Of a DNA stretch of 64,000 bases, positions 7,900-16,190 are shown piece by piece; within the stretch, counting starts at the first letter, position 1; every line of letters begins with the position of its first letter. The notes beneath the pieces were generated by a model, which saw only the letters and a list, made by a program, of their open reading frames with translations, made no database searches and was not told where the DNA came from. This DNA is from Nocardia rhizosphaerihabitans (GTDB lineage Bacteria; Actinomycetota; Actinomycetes; Mycobacteriales; Mycobacteriaceae). Position numbers and translations under genes: made by a program. The DNA is taken from contig NZ_BMNE01000003.1 in assembly GCF_014646295.1 (NCBI RefSeq), positions 365,954 to 429,953 on the forward strand, written 5' to 3'.

Positions 7900-9357
7900 A
7901 TGTCGAACCCGCAACTGCCCCAACCGATCAACTACATCGCCGACGACTGGTCCGAGTGCGCGACGATCCCCGACGCCTGGAATCTCGACCCCAACACCGG
8001 CCTGCCCGTGCACCGGGCGGTCACCACCACCCCTGAAGACGTGGAACGCGCCCTGCGCCACGCCGAGCGGTCCTACGGTTTCGAACGCTGGGACGACGCG
8101 GCGAGCGAGGAACGCGCCGAGATCATCGAGCGCGCGGCCGACATCGTCGAGTCCCGGATCGAGGACATCGCCCGCACCGACGCCCTCACCAGCGGCGTCC
8201 CGATCGCCAAGGCCCGGATGGTCGCACAGTTCCTGCCATACCGGATCCGTTCCGCGGCAGCGGAACTGCGCGCCATCCCGCGTCGTACCGCGCTCGACGC
8301 CGGTGGCCGTGATGTGCGGCTGTACAAGGTCCCGTGGGGTCCCGCTGCCATCCTCACCCCGTGGAACGGCCCCAGTTTCATCCCCGCCGCGAAGATGGTG
8401 AGCGCGCTGGCCGCCGGCTGCCCGGTCATCCTCAAGCCGTCGGAGCACGCGCCGAGCAGCGCGCAGATCATCGTCGAGAGCTTCGTCAAGGCCGGCCTGC
8501 CCACCGGTGCGTTGCAGCTGCTCCACGGTGCGGGTGACGTGGGCGCCGCCATCACCGGCGACCCGCGCGTCAAGATCGTCTCCTTCACCGGCGGCCCGAA
8601 CGCGGGCCGGGCCATCGCCCGCGCGGCCGCGGAGGACTTCAAGGTGCTCCAGCTCGAGCTCGGCGGCAACAACCCCGCCCTGGTGCTCGACGACGCCGAC
8701 ATCGACGTGGCCGCCGACGGGATCCTCGAGGGGATGACCAAGCTGAACGGTCAGTGGTGCGAGGGCCCCGGCAAGGTGCTGGCGCACAAGAGTCTGATCG
8801 AACCGCTGCTCGAGGCGCTGCTCGACCGTATCGCCCCTATCGAGGTCGGGAACTCGCTCGACGAGAGCACCGAACTCGGCCCCATCTCGAATGCCCCGCA
8901 CTTCGCGACACTCCAGAGTCGCATCGAAGGGCTGCGGGCCAACGGCGCGACCATCCATCAGCCCGCGAAACTTCCCGGCCTCGATGGCTTCTTCCTGTCG
9001 CCGACCGTCGCCACGGGAGTCGATGCCTCGCTGGCGACCGCCGAACTGTTCGGCCCGCTCATCAGCCTGCACGCCGTGGAGTCCGACGAGGACGCGCTGC
9101 GCGTGGCCAATGCCAACCCGTCGGGCCTGGACGCCTATTTATTCGGCGGCGACCTGGACCGCGCCGTCGAGGTCGGCTCGCGGGTGCTGTCGGGCGAGGT
9201 GCGCGTGAACGGCGCCAAGATCGCCGATCTGGCCGACGGCTCGGCCCAAAGCTTCTGGGGCACTTCGGGAATCGGCGGCCATGCCCCCGGTGAGTCCGTC
9301 CGGGTGTTCTGCGGCGACCGCGTGGTCGGCGTCGATTCGCCCGACCTGCCCCTGTAG
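7900..9357 (+). CDS. NAD(P)-dependent aldehyde dehydrogenase
   Basis: 485 residues. LTPWNGPSF near residue 150, SFTGGPNAGR near 230 and LELGGNNPALVL near 255 mark the cofactor site and catalytic Glu. The catalytic Cys is in GQWCEGPGK near residue 287. GAAGGAG precedes the ATG. In a Puu-like scheme it would act as PuuC, oxidising the gamma-glutamyl aldehyde; it could equally take the aldehyde from the adjacent alcohol dehydrogenase. The C-terminus is somewhat divergent around DGSAQSFWGTSGIG. A ~110 bp gap with promoter-like boxes separates it from the monooxygenase. Confidence 0.9.
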   Translation: MSNPQLPQPINYIADDWSECATIPDAWNLDPNTGLPVHRAVTTTPEDVERALRHAERSYGFERWDDAASEERAEIIERAADIVESRIEDIARTDALTSGVPIAKARMVAQFLPYRIRSAAAELRAIPRRTALDAGGRDVRLYKVPWGPAAILTPWNGPSFIPAAKMVSALAAGCPVILKPSEHAPSSAQIIVESFVKAGLPTGALQLLHGAGDVGAAITGDPRVKIVSFTGGPNAGRAIARAAAEDFKVLQLELGGNNPALVLDDADIDVAADGILEGMTKLNGQWCEGPGKVLAHKSLIEPLLEALLDRIAPIEVGNSLDESTELGPISNAPHFATLQSRIEGLRANGATIHQPAKLPGLDGFFLSPTVATGVDASLATAELFGPLISLHAVESDEDALRVANANPSGLDAYLFGGDLDRAVEVGSRVLSGEVRVNGAKIADLADGSAQSFWGTSGIGGHAPGESVRVFCGDRVVGVDSPDLPL

Positions 9358-9386
9358 CGATCGCGGAACTACTTCCGCCTTACCCC

Positions 9387-9434
9387 TTGACTGTGACCGG
9401 GACCACTGGTCTACTTCATCTAGGTCAGTTGATC
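9387..9434 (+). promoter_or_regulatory. possible internal promoter and operator before the monooxygenase
   Basis: TTGACT (9387-9392) and TCTACT (9410-9415) are spaced 17 bp apart. Between them lies the palindrome GACCACTGGTC (9401-9411), and downstream is GTCAGTTGATCC, which resembles the TTGATC core of the cluster operator. This suggests the second half of the operon can be transcribed separately. Confidence 0.4.
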
Positions 9435-9471
9435 CAGTCGGTCGACCATACAAAGGAAAGCGGCTTCTGCC

Positions 9472-11130
9472 ATGAACTCCACCCCCACCTCAGAGATCGT
9501 CGACGTCATCGGTGTCGGCGCCGGCTTCACCGGCGTCTACCTCTCGCATCGGCTGACGACAGCAGGCTGGACCTTCGCCGGTTTCGAAGCCGGGCCCAGC
9601 GTCGGCGGTACCTGGTTCTGGAACACCTATCCGGGCGCGCGCTGTGACGTCGAGAGCATCTACTACTCGTACTCGTTCGACGAGACGCTCCAGCAGGAGT
9701 GGACGTGGAGCCAGCGGTTCGCCCCCCAGGCCGAGATCCTCAGCTACATCGAGCACGTCGCCGATCGCTTCGACCTGCGCAAGCACTTCACCTTCAACAC
9801 CCGCGTGGTCGCCTCGACCTGGAACGCCGCCGAGAGGCTGTGGGAGGTGCAGCTCGACAACGGCGAGATCCGGCGCAGCCGCTACCTGATCTCGGGCGCC
9901 GGTGGTCTGTCCACCCCCAAGGACTTCGACGTGCCCGGCCTGTCGAACTTCACCGGCCTGCAGGTGTCGACCAGCCGGTGGAACATCTCGCTCGACGATC
10001 TCGCGGGCAAGCGCGTCGCGGTGATCGGCACCGGATCCTCGGGCGTGCAGGCCATCCCGCTGATCGCCGAGGTCGCCGAGCACCTCACGGTGTTCCAGCG
10101 CACCCCGAACTATGTGATGCCCGCGCGCAACGCCGAACTCTCCCCGGACCAGGTCGCCGCCGTCAAGGACAACTACGTGGGCATCCGTGAGGAGTGCAGG
10201 CACTCGCCCGGCGGCATCCCCGATCGCCCCGCCACCGACAACGCCTTCGACGTCTCCGACGACGAGCGCCGCCGACGCTACGAGGCAGCCTACGAGCGCA
10301 GCGGTTTCCTCGGCGTCGGTGCCGAGTTCGCCGACCTGCTCTTCGACGCCGAGGCGAACCGGACCGCGTCGGAGTTCATCCACGACAAGATCCGCGAGAT
10401 CGTGCAGGATCCGGCCACCGCGGAACTGCTGGTGCCCAAGTACCATCCGCTCGGCGCCAAGCGCAGCGTCTTCGGCACCGACTACTACGAGACCTACAAC
10501 CGGCCGAACGTGTCGCTGGTGTCGCTGCGTGACGAGTCGATCGAGACGATGACCGAGAACGCGATCGTCACCTCGAACGGCACCTACGAGGTGGACGCCA
10601 TCGTGCTCGCGATCGGCTTCGACGCCTTCACCGGCCCGCTGTACGGCCTCAATCTCACCGGCGCGTCCGGTGCGAAGCTGCAGGAGGCCTGGAGTGACGG
10701 TATCCGCTCCTACCTCGGGTTCATGGCCGCCGACTTCCCCAACTTCTTCATGGTCGCCGGACCGCTGAGTCCCGCGCTGGCCAGCAACGTGGTGGTGACG
10801 ATCGAGCAGGCCGTCGACTGGATCGCCGACCTCATCGAGCACGCACGCGACGCCGGCGCCACGCTGATCGAGGCAACCCCCGAGGCCCAGCAGGAGTGGG
10901 TCGACATCACCGAGTGGACCGTGGCCCAGACGCTGTACGCCACGACCGACTCCTGGTATCGGGGTTCCAACATCGATGGCAAGCCCAACACCTTCCTGGG
11001 TTACCTGGGTGGTGTCGGCAAGTACCGCCGCATGTGCACCGAGATCGCCAAGCGGGGCTACCCCGGCGTCGCGATCGACGGCGAAGCGCAGTCGCGCACA
11101 GTCGGCCCGATTCACGAGGAGATCGCATGA
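9472..11130 (+). CDS. flavin-containing monooxygenase, Baeyer-Villiger type (divergent)
   Basis: 552 residues, the size of type I BVMOs such as cyclohexanone monooxygenase. The FAD Rossmann motif GVGAGFTG is at residues 14-21, GGTWFWNTYPGARCDVES follows near 44, and the NADPH motif VIGTGSSG is near 184. The BVMO fingerprint region reads FTGLQVSTSRWN, so the conserved His of FxGxxxHxxxW is Ser here. The reaction would be ketone to ester or lactone with NADPH and oxygen, but the missing His makes an alternative oxygenation or oxidase role possible. It is followed by the hotdog protein with an ATGA overlap. Confidence 0.85.
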   Translation: MNSTPTSEIVDVIGVGAGFTGVYLSHRLTTAGWTFAGFEAGPSVGGTWFWNTYPGARCDVESIYYSYSFDETLQQEWTWSQRFAPQAEILSYIEHVADRFDLRKHFTFNTRVVASTWNAAERLWEVQLDNGEIRRSRYLISGAGGLSTPKDFDVPGLSNFTGLQVSTSRWNISLDDLAGKRVAVIGTGSSGVQAIPLIAEVAEHLTVFQRTPNYVMPARNAELSPDQVAAVKDNYVGIREECRHSPGGIPDRPATDNAFDVSDDERRRRYEAAYERSGFLGVGAEFADLLFDAEANRTASEFIHDKIREIVQDPATAELLVPKYHPLGAKRSVFGTDYYETYNRPNVSLVSLRDESIETMTENAIVTSNGTYEVDAIVLAIGFDAFTGPLYGLNLTGASGAKLQEAWSDGIRSYLGFMAADFPNFFMVAGPLSPALASNVVVTIEQAVDWIADLIEHARDAGATLIEATPEAQQEWVDITEWTVAQTLYATTDSWYRGSNIDGKPNTFLGYLGGVGKYRRMCTEIAKRGYPGVAIDGEAQSRTVGPIHEEIA

Positions 11131-11501
11131 GCAAGGCAGTCCACCGGCGGTATGTCGCCTTCTCCGACGCGCACTACGCCGGTAACCTCGTCGACGGTGC
11201 CTACGCCTTGAAGCTCTTCGGCGATGTCGGCACCAATCTGTCGATCGAATTGGACGGCCACGAGGGCCTGTTCGCCGGCTACTCGTCGGTGGACTTCCTC
11301 GCCCCGATCCGGGGTGGCGATGTCGTCGAGGCGGAGGCAACCCTGGTGAAGAAGGGAAACCGAAGCCGCACAGTCGATTTCGAGCTCCGGGTGGTCTGCC
11401 GGGGCTCCGATGGCACCGGTCGCGCGCAAGTCCTGGAGCCGCCTCTGGTGGCGGTACGCGCTCGCGGCACCGCGGTCATCCCCGCGGATGGAACGGAGTA
11501 G
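11127..11501 (+). CDS. hotdog-fold protein resembling 3-aminobutyryl-CoA / beta-alanyl-CoA ammonia-lyase
   Basis: 124 residues. The N-terminal stretch SDAHYAGNLVDGAYALKLFGD and GHEGLFAGYSSVDFLAPI match my recollection of the small hotdog ammonia-lyases acting on beta-aminoacyl-CoA (Kal/Acl type), including the DAHY-GNLVDG signature. These enzymes release ammonia to give an enoyl-CoA, which fits the CoA ligase and enoyl-CoA hydratase upstream. The start overlaps the monooxygenase stop. A generic thioesterase role is the main alternative, but the signature is unlike typical acyl-CoA thioesterases. Confidence 0.75.
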   Translation: MSKAVHRRYVAFSDAHYAGNLVDGAYALKLFGDVGTNLSIELDGHEGLFAGYSSVDFLAPIRGGDVVEAEATLVKKGNRSRTVDFELRVVCRGSDGTGRAQVLEPPLVAVRARGTAVIPADGTE

Positions 11502-11506
11502 GCATC

Positions 11507-12805
11507 ATGGAATTGATCAACGACACCGGTTGGGCCGGACAACCCACCACGGTCGAACCATCGCTGACCGGTGACGTCGACTGCGACGTCGTCGTGATCG
11601 GTGGCGGCGGCGGTGGCATGTCGGCCGCCCTTCGCCTCGCCGAGAAGGGCATCGACGTGGTGCTGCTCGAGGCGAAGACCCTGGGCTGGGGCGCCACTTC
11701 GCGCAACGCCGGGTACATCACGAACTCGGTGGCCGCCGATCCGGAGATGCTCGGTTTTCTGCTGAAGCGTGAGCGGTTGCGCGAGCTGTACCGCTACGCC
11801 GAGCACGCGGTGCATTTCGCCGAGGACGCGATCAAGCACCACGCGATCGACTGTGACTATCGGCAGGAGGGCATCGTGATGGCCGCGGTGTCCAAGGGGC
11901 AGTTGCGGCACGCGCGCCGCAACGCGAAGGTCCTGGCCGAAGCCGGCTCGGCGGGAGAATTCGTCGAGGGTCCCGAAGCGGGTCTGCCGGAGGGTTTCCT
12001 CGGTGGCATTCGTGAAGGTGTCGGTGGCACGGTCAATCCGGGCAAGTTCGCGCTCGGCCTGCGCGCCGCGACGCTCGCGGCGGGGGTGCGCGTCTACGAG
12101 TCCACTCCCGCGCGCGACGTCGTCGACGCAGGCGGCAGGGTCACCGTCGTCACCCCGAACGGTAAGGTCCGGGCCCGCAAGGCGCTGCTCACCACCAATG
12201 CCGCGAGCAACAGCCTGCCCATCGCGCCCAAGCACCTCGCCACCCCGGTGTGGACCTCCCTGGTCGAGACCGAACCCATTGCGCCCGAGCGGCTCGACGA
12301 GATCGGCTGGACCAGTCGTGCGCCTCTGGTCACGCTGCACATGATCCTCGAGAGCTACCGCGTCACCCCCCGCGGAACCATCGCTTTCGGTACCCGCCGC
12401 ATCCAGGCGGGCCGTAACCCGCTGCCGGATCGCACCCCCGCGCCGCACGTCGCCGAGGACCTCGTCCGCGGCTTCCACGATCGTTTCCCCGGCCTGCGCG
12501 ACATCAAGCCGGTGAAGGCCTGGGGCGGCTGGATCGGCATGAGCTCCACGTGGCTGCCGGTCGCGGGCGAGGCCTCCGACAACGTGCTCTACTCGGCGGC
12601 CTGCAACGGTCACGGCTTCGCCCAGGCGCAGTACGTGGGCCACCTGCTGGCCGACCAGGTCACCGGCGCCCCGATGCACGAGGACCTGGCGGCGATCTGG
12701 CACGACCGCAAGCGATTCTGGCCGAGTTTCGTCAGCAACCCCGCGTTGTATCTGGGCTGGCTCGCCGACCGTGCTGCCGACCGGTTGGCTTCGATCGGAA
12801 AATAG
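11507..12805 (+). CDS. FAD-dependent amine oxidase of the DAO family (PuuB-like)
   Basis: 432 residues. The FAD motif VVVIGGGGGGMSAALRLAEKG lies near residues 29-49 and LEAKTLGWGATSRNAGY follows, a pattern seen in gamma-glutamylputrescine oxidases and glycine-oxidase relatives. The C-terminal WIGMSSTWLPVAG and ACNGHGFAQAQ segments form the second half of the DAO fold. It probably oxidises the gamma-glutamylated amine to an aldehyde plus ammonia and H2O2. A GGAG site precedes the ATG, 5 bp after the hotdog gene. It ends the 4392-12805 operon, followed by a strong hairpin. Confidence 0.87.
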   Translation: MELINDTGWAGQPTTVEPSLTGDVDCDVVVIGGGGGGMSAALRLAEKGIDVVLLEAKTLGWGATSRNAGYITNSVAADPEMLGFLLKRERLRELYRYAEHAVHFAEDAIKHHAIDCDYRQEGIVMAAVSKGQLRHARRNAKVLAEAGSAGEFVEGPEAGLPEGFLGGIREGVGGTVNPGKFALGLRAATLAAGVRVYESTPARDVVDAGGRVTVVTPNGKVRARKALLTTNAASNSLPIAPKHLATPVWTSLVETEPIAPERLDEIGWTSRAPLVTLHMILESYRVTPRGTIAFGTRRIQAGRNPLPDRTPAPHVAEDLVRGFHDRFPGLRDIKPVKAWGGWIGMSSTWLPVAGEASDNVLYSAACNGHGFAQAQYVGHLLADQVTGAPMHEDLAAIWHDRKRFWPSFVSNPALYLGWLADRAADRLASIGK

Positions 12806-12822
12806 TCACCGCGACCGACATG

Positions 12823-12832
12823 GTCACATGAC
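12823..12832. promoter_or_regulatory. GTCACATGAC element
   Basis: A GTCA-CA-TGAC inverted repeat lies just after the oxidase stop and before the terminator. It is a near copy of the palindrome at 492-503. It may be an auxiliary operator; its position after a gene end makes this uncertain. Confidence 0.25.
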
Positions 12833-12844
12833 TTGAATCGGTCC

Positions 12845-12886
12845 CACAACCGCCGAACCCGCGCACGAGCGGGTTCGGCGGTTGTG
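12845..12886 (+). terminator. strong hairpin terminator
   Basis: An 18 bp perfect stem (CACAACCGCCGAACCCGC) with a 6 nt loop follows the oxidase operon. Confidence 0.85.
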
Positions 12887-12947
12887 TGTGTTGTGACCCC
12901 TGTGATGGCTGTCGGCGTGGGCTGATCGGTTTCCTGCAAATAAGTGG

Positions 12948-12986
12948 GTCAAATGGCTTGATCATATGACTCACTCACGGTACCGT
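12948..12986 (+). promoter_or_regulatory. promoter with overlapping operator (copy 2)
   Basis: TTGATC (12958-12963) and TACCGT (12981-12986) are 17 bp apart, the same boxes and spacing as at 4226-4254. Flanking half-sites GTCAAATGG and ATATGACTCA correspond to those of copy 1 with the A/T dinucleotides exchanged. It drives the seven-TM and amine oxidase genes after a leader of ~165 nt. Confidence 0.65.
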
Positions 12987-13157
12987 TATGACTGGCATCA
13001 CATTCCGACCTGCGTTGGGGCTACCCGCTCGGCGGCCAGATGTCGGACCCCATGGATTGCCGGAGCAAGACGACTATCGGTCCTCTGTCGCTCGGCATCG
13101 CTGACGAATCGACCCATTGCCGCTAGCCGGCGGGTGTCACCTTTCAAGGAGAAGATC

Positions 13158-13853
13158 ATGTCCATCAAGGAACTGCTTTTCGCGGTCGCGGACATCTGGA
13201 TGGTCGCTGTCGGTTTCACCTACGGCATCAAATTCATCCGGAACTACCGGAATTATCTGCTCGGTATCGAGTGGATCGTCGTTGCGACATCGGGAACGAA
13301 CTTCCTGATCTACGGCCTGCTGAAAGCCGGTCACGACAGTCCGATGTACGCGTTCGCCTACTTCTTGGACGCATTCTCGCGATCCGTCGGTATCACACTG
13401 ATCCTGGTGCTCGGATTGATGAAGGTCACCCACCGATACAAGCCGTCGGCGACGGTCGATGTCGGTGCGTTCGCGCTCGCGGGTGTGGTCGGTTTCGTGC
13501 TGAGCACCTATGCCGAGGAGATCGGCACGCCTGGCAAGATCTTCTACATCGTGGTCAACGTGCTCACCACGTGCTTCCTGATCTATTTCAGCAAGCGTCT
13601 GTGGGATATCGGTGAGCGTGGGCACGCCGTGTGGGCCGGTGTGGCCACCGCCTGTGGATTCTTGATCGCCGCTACCTACGACTTCGTGCACATTCCGGGC
13701 GACGACGCCGAGCACACGATCTTCTACATCTTCGCGTTGTCGACGTGGGGTCTGCAGATGTTCGCGTACTACCGCGCTTACCGCGCCTTCGACGCCTACA
13801 ACAAGCGGGTCGACGCCCCGGCAGTCACCGGTGACGCCCCCGTCACGGCATGA
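13158..13853 (+). CDS. seven-transmembrane protein of unknown function
   Basis: 231 residues with about seven hydrophobic helices (roughly residues 6-26, 34-56, 65-90, 100-118, 130-150, 162-182 and 195-215) and a short polar C-terminal tail. I do not recognise a family. The ATG is chosen for its AAGGAGAAGATC ribosome site; upstream in-frame codons lie in the leader. It is co-transcribed and translationally adjacent to an FAD amine oxidase under the cluster promoter. It could be an uptake channel, a sensor, or a membrane partner of the oxidase; nothing in the sequence decides between these. Confidence 0.8.
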   Translation: MSIKELLFAVADIWMVAVGFTYGIKFIRNYRNYLLGIEWIVVATSGTNFLIYGLLKAGHDSPMYAFAYFLDAFSRSVGITLILVLGLMKVTHRYKPSATVDVGAFALAGVVGFVLSTYAEEIGTPGKIFYIVVNVLTTCFLIYFSKRLWDIGERGHAVWAGVATACGFLIAATYDFVHIPGDDAEHTIFYIFALSTWGLQMFAYYRAYRAFDAYNKRVDAPAVTGDAPVTA

Positions 13854-13861
13854 GGAACCAC

Positions 13862-15211
13862 GTGACTATGCAGGAAGAAACCACCGAGGTCGTCGTCATA
13901 GGCGCCGGAATGGCGGGCTTGACGGCGGCGACCACCCTCGCGCCCCAAGCCGAGGTCGTGGTCCTCGAATCCACCGACCGCACGGGCGGACGCGTCGACA
14001 CCGTCCGGCAGGGCGACTACTGGATCAATGTCGGCACCCAGTTCACCGAGGGCACCGGCACGCTGATCGAGGCCCTCGACCGACACGGCATCGAAATGGG
14101 CTCGCTCGAGGGCAGGAGTATCGCGCTGCACTTGAACGGTTCGACGGTCGACACCTCGAATCCTTTCGCGCTCATGTTTCGCACGCGCATGTCCATGATG
14201 GATCGGCTGGGCCTGGCCATCGTCGGTGCGCGCGTTCTCGCGGCCACGCCGTTCCTCGAGTCGCAGAGCCGTTTCGCGCAGCGGGCGCGCGCCAGGCTCG
14301 AGTCCAAGCTGGCCTCGTATCTGCTCAACGGCGTCCGCTCGGAACTGGCCGCCACGATCGTCCGGTCGTGGTCGGCGCAGTGGATGGGCTGTGATCCGGA
14401 CGAGACGGCCGCCGCCCAGTTCGTCTACTCGGTCGGCATCGCGCTGACCGACCCGGCGAAGGTGCCGAACTTCTCCCTGCCCGTAGGCGGCAACCAGACG
14501 CTGACCGACGTGCTGACCGAGGATCTCGGCGCTCGCATCCGCCTGAACTCGGTGGTGCAATCGGTGCGCCGCGACGGTGACGGCGTGGTCGTCGACTATC
14601 TCGACGGCGACCAGCCCAAGCAGTTGCGGGCCAAGCGCGCGATCGTCACCGCGCCCGCCGATATCACCGAACGGATCATTCCGGACCTGCCGCAGCAGTA
14701 CCGGAACGCGTTCAACGACATCACCTACGGTCGTTACGTGGTGGTCGGCTTCTTCACCGACGAGGTCGGACCGCAGCGGTGGGACAACTACTTCGCCATC
14801 TCCGCGCCGCAGCTGTCGTTCCAGGCGGTGTTCAACCACGCCGCCGCGCTGCGTACCGGCGACGACCGCAAGCCGGGCGGCGCCCTGGCCTGTTTCGCCG
14901 GTGGCGGCAAGGCCGACGCGTTGCTCGACCTGCCCGACGAGGAGATCGTATCGCGCTTCAGGAACGACCTGCTCAGCGTGCTACCCGAACTGGAAGGCAA
15001 ACTGGGGGAGCCCATCCTGCGCAGGCACCGTCGAGTCGTGCCGTTCTGGGCGCCAGGCCGGCGCAAGACGCTCCCCACATTGCGCGACCCGCTCGGCAAC
15101 ATCTACCTCGCCGGCGACTACCAGCTCGATGTGCCGTCGCTGGCCGACGCCGCTACCTCAGGTGAGCGATCGGCGCTGGCGGTACTGGCGAGTCTCGGTC
15201 GCTCGCGGTAG
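13862..15211 (+). CDS. FAD-dependent (mono)amine oxidase family protein
   Basis: About 449 residues from GTG 13862, which has AGGA 5 bp upstream; ATG 13850 (overlapping the previous stop) and ATG 13868 are alternatives. The N-terminal VVVIGAGMAGLTAATTLAP and ESTDRTGGRVDTV segments are the classical MAO/phytoene desaturase FAD site. The C-terminal IYLAGDYQLDVPSLADAA segment closes the FAD domain. The putative role is oxidative deamination of a pathway amine, distinct from the PuuB-like oxidase. The gene ends 3 bp before an IS3 relic, so its last residues may differ from the ancestral protein. Confidence 0.85.
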   Translation: MTMQEETTEVVVIGAGMAGLTAATTLAPQAEVVVLESTDRTGGRVDTVRQGDYWINVGTQFTEGTGTLIEALDRHGIEMGSLEGRSIALHLNGSTVDTSNPFALMFRTRMSMMDRLGLAIVGARVLAATPFLESQSRFAQRARARLESKLASYLLNGVRSELAATIVRSWSAQWMGCDPDETAAAQFVYSVGIALTDPAKVPNFSLPVGGNQTLTDVLTEDLGARIRLNSVVQSVRRDGDGVVVDYLDGDQPKQLRAKRAIVTAPADITERIIPDLPQQYRNAFNDITYGRYVVVGFFTDEVGPQRWDNYFAISAPQLSFQAVFNHAAALRTGDDRKPGGALACFAGGGKADALLDLPDEEIVSRFRNDLLSVLPELEGKLGEPILRRHRRVVPFWAPGRRKTLPTLRDPLGNIYLAGDYQLDVPSLADAATSGERSALAVLASLGRSR

Positions 15212-15213
15212 TG

Positions 15214-15371
15214 GTGGCTGTTTCGATCCACCAACTCGGTCTTCAGGATGGAGAAGAAGCTCTCCATGAGAGGGTTGTCGTAGCTGTAACCGACCGACCC
15301 CATGGGCTGCGCGATCCCGTTGTCGGCGAACCGGATCGCCGTGTAGGTCGACCCGCGGTCGGAATCTCCGC
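15214..15371 (-). pseudogene. IS3-family transposase (OrfB) remnant
   Basis: The minus strand encodes DRGSTYTAIRFADNG, then GSVGYSYDNPLMESFFSILK and TELVDR, the second half of the IS3 integrase core including the SxG and N-A/P-xxES region. Both ends are missing, and the reading frame upstream is unrelated. It abuts the amine oxidase stop codon and marks the left edge of the decayed island. Confidence 0.8.
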
Positions 15372-15372
15372 C

Positions 15373-15430
15373 GCCCCACAGAAGCCCCACAGTTCCGACC
15401 GGAATCAATGCTGAACAATGAGAACTGTCG
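15373..15430. repeat. imperfect direct repeat, left copy
   Basis: GCCCCACAGAAGCCCCACA followed by GACCGGAATCAA and TGAGAAC is an imperfect copy of 20272-20339. Read on the minus strand each copy has two TGTGGGG elements about one helical turn apart. The pair brackets the 15.4-20.3 kb island. Confidence 0.6.
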
Positions 15431-15613
15431 AGCACGGCGCCGTCGCGAAAGATGTTGGTGCTAGGCGGATCAGCGACGACGGAGTTCGCGTTCAGCCTTG
15501 ACGTCCGACACGGGATCGACACGAGTCGGGAGGAAACAACCGGGATTGTCGGGATAGGTTGGGATGTGAGCGGTGACGGATTAGGGTCCGTGGCTTGTCG
15601 TGCACGGTGTCAG

Positions 15614-15963
15614 TCACTTGAGGATGGTGGCGTGTTCGAGCCGGGCGGCGGCAGCGAGGTGTTGGAGGTAGTCCTGTTCGGTGGCGATCCAAGCAGAGGG
15701 CAGGTCAAGGTTGAACTGTCGTGCGGTTCCGTCCAGGATCATGCCGTGGCAGCGCGTGGCGAGGTGTAGGAACGCCAGTATCGTGCGGGCCTCGTCCAGC
15801 CATCTGCGATTCGAACGGTTTGAGCTGGGAGATCCTGCGCAGTGAGAGCTTTCGTTACCCGTGGGGCGGTGGTGAGGCACGCGCCGTCGACGGGATACTC
15901 GAGCGCAAACCCGGCAAGCATCGCGTTCAGTAAGGCGATGTCGATGTCGCGGGGTTGTTGCAT
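15614..15963 (-). pseudogene. frameshifted hypothetical gene
   Basis: Two overlapping minus-strand frames join at about 15800: the first begins MQQPRDIDIALLNAMLAGF and runs to RIADGW; the second continues WLDEARTILAFLHLATRCHG and ends in a stop at 15614. Joined they give ~118 plausible residues, so a single-base indel has broken the gene, unless it is a sequence error. I do not recognise the family. Confidence 0.4.
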
Positions 15964-16190
15964 GTCTCCCCAGATCTCGAGCTGCCCGTTAGGCGCAGTT
16001 TAGGCGGTCATCTGCGTCACTTGGGCATGCCGACGCGTCCTCACCTCCTGCGATCATGCGGCATCGCAGACCAGCGAGACGTGCTGGGGGAGGGCGATGC
16101 CCGTGAAGGGATCTTCGCATACTTTGATATGCGCACCGTCGACTACATGACGGGGCGATCCTGATACCGAGCGCAAGATTGGGAGAACGT

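Noticed and set aside
6228..7931. 567-codon minus-strand frame opposite the hydratase and dehydrogenase genes
   Set aside because: Mirror frame of coding DNA; spans three real genes and has no start signal.
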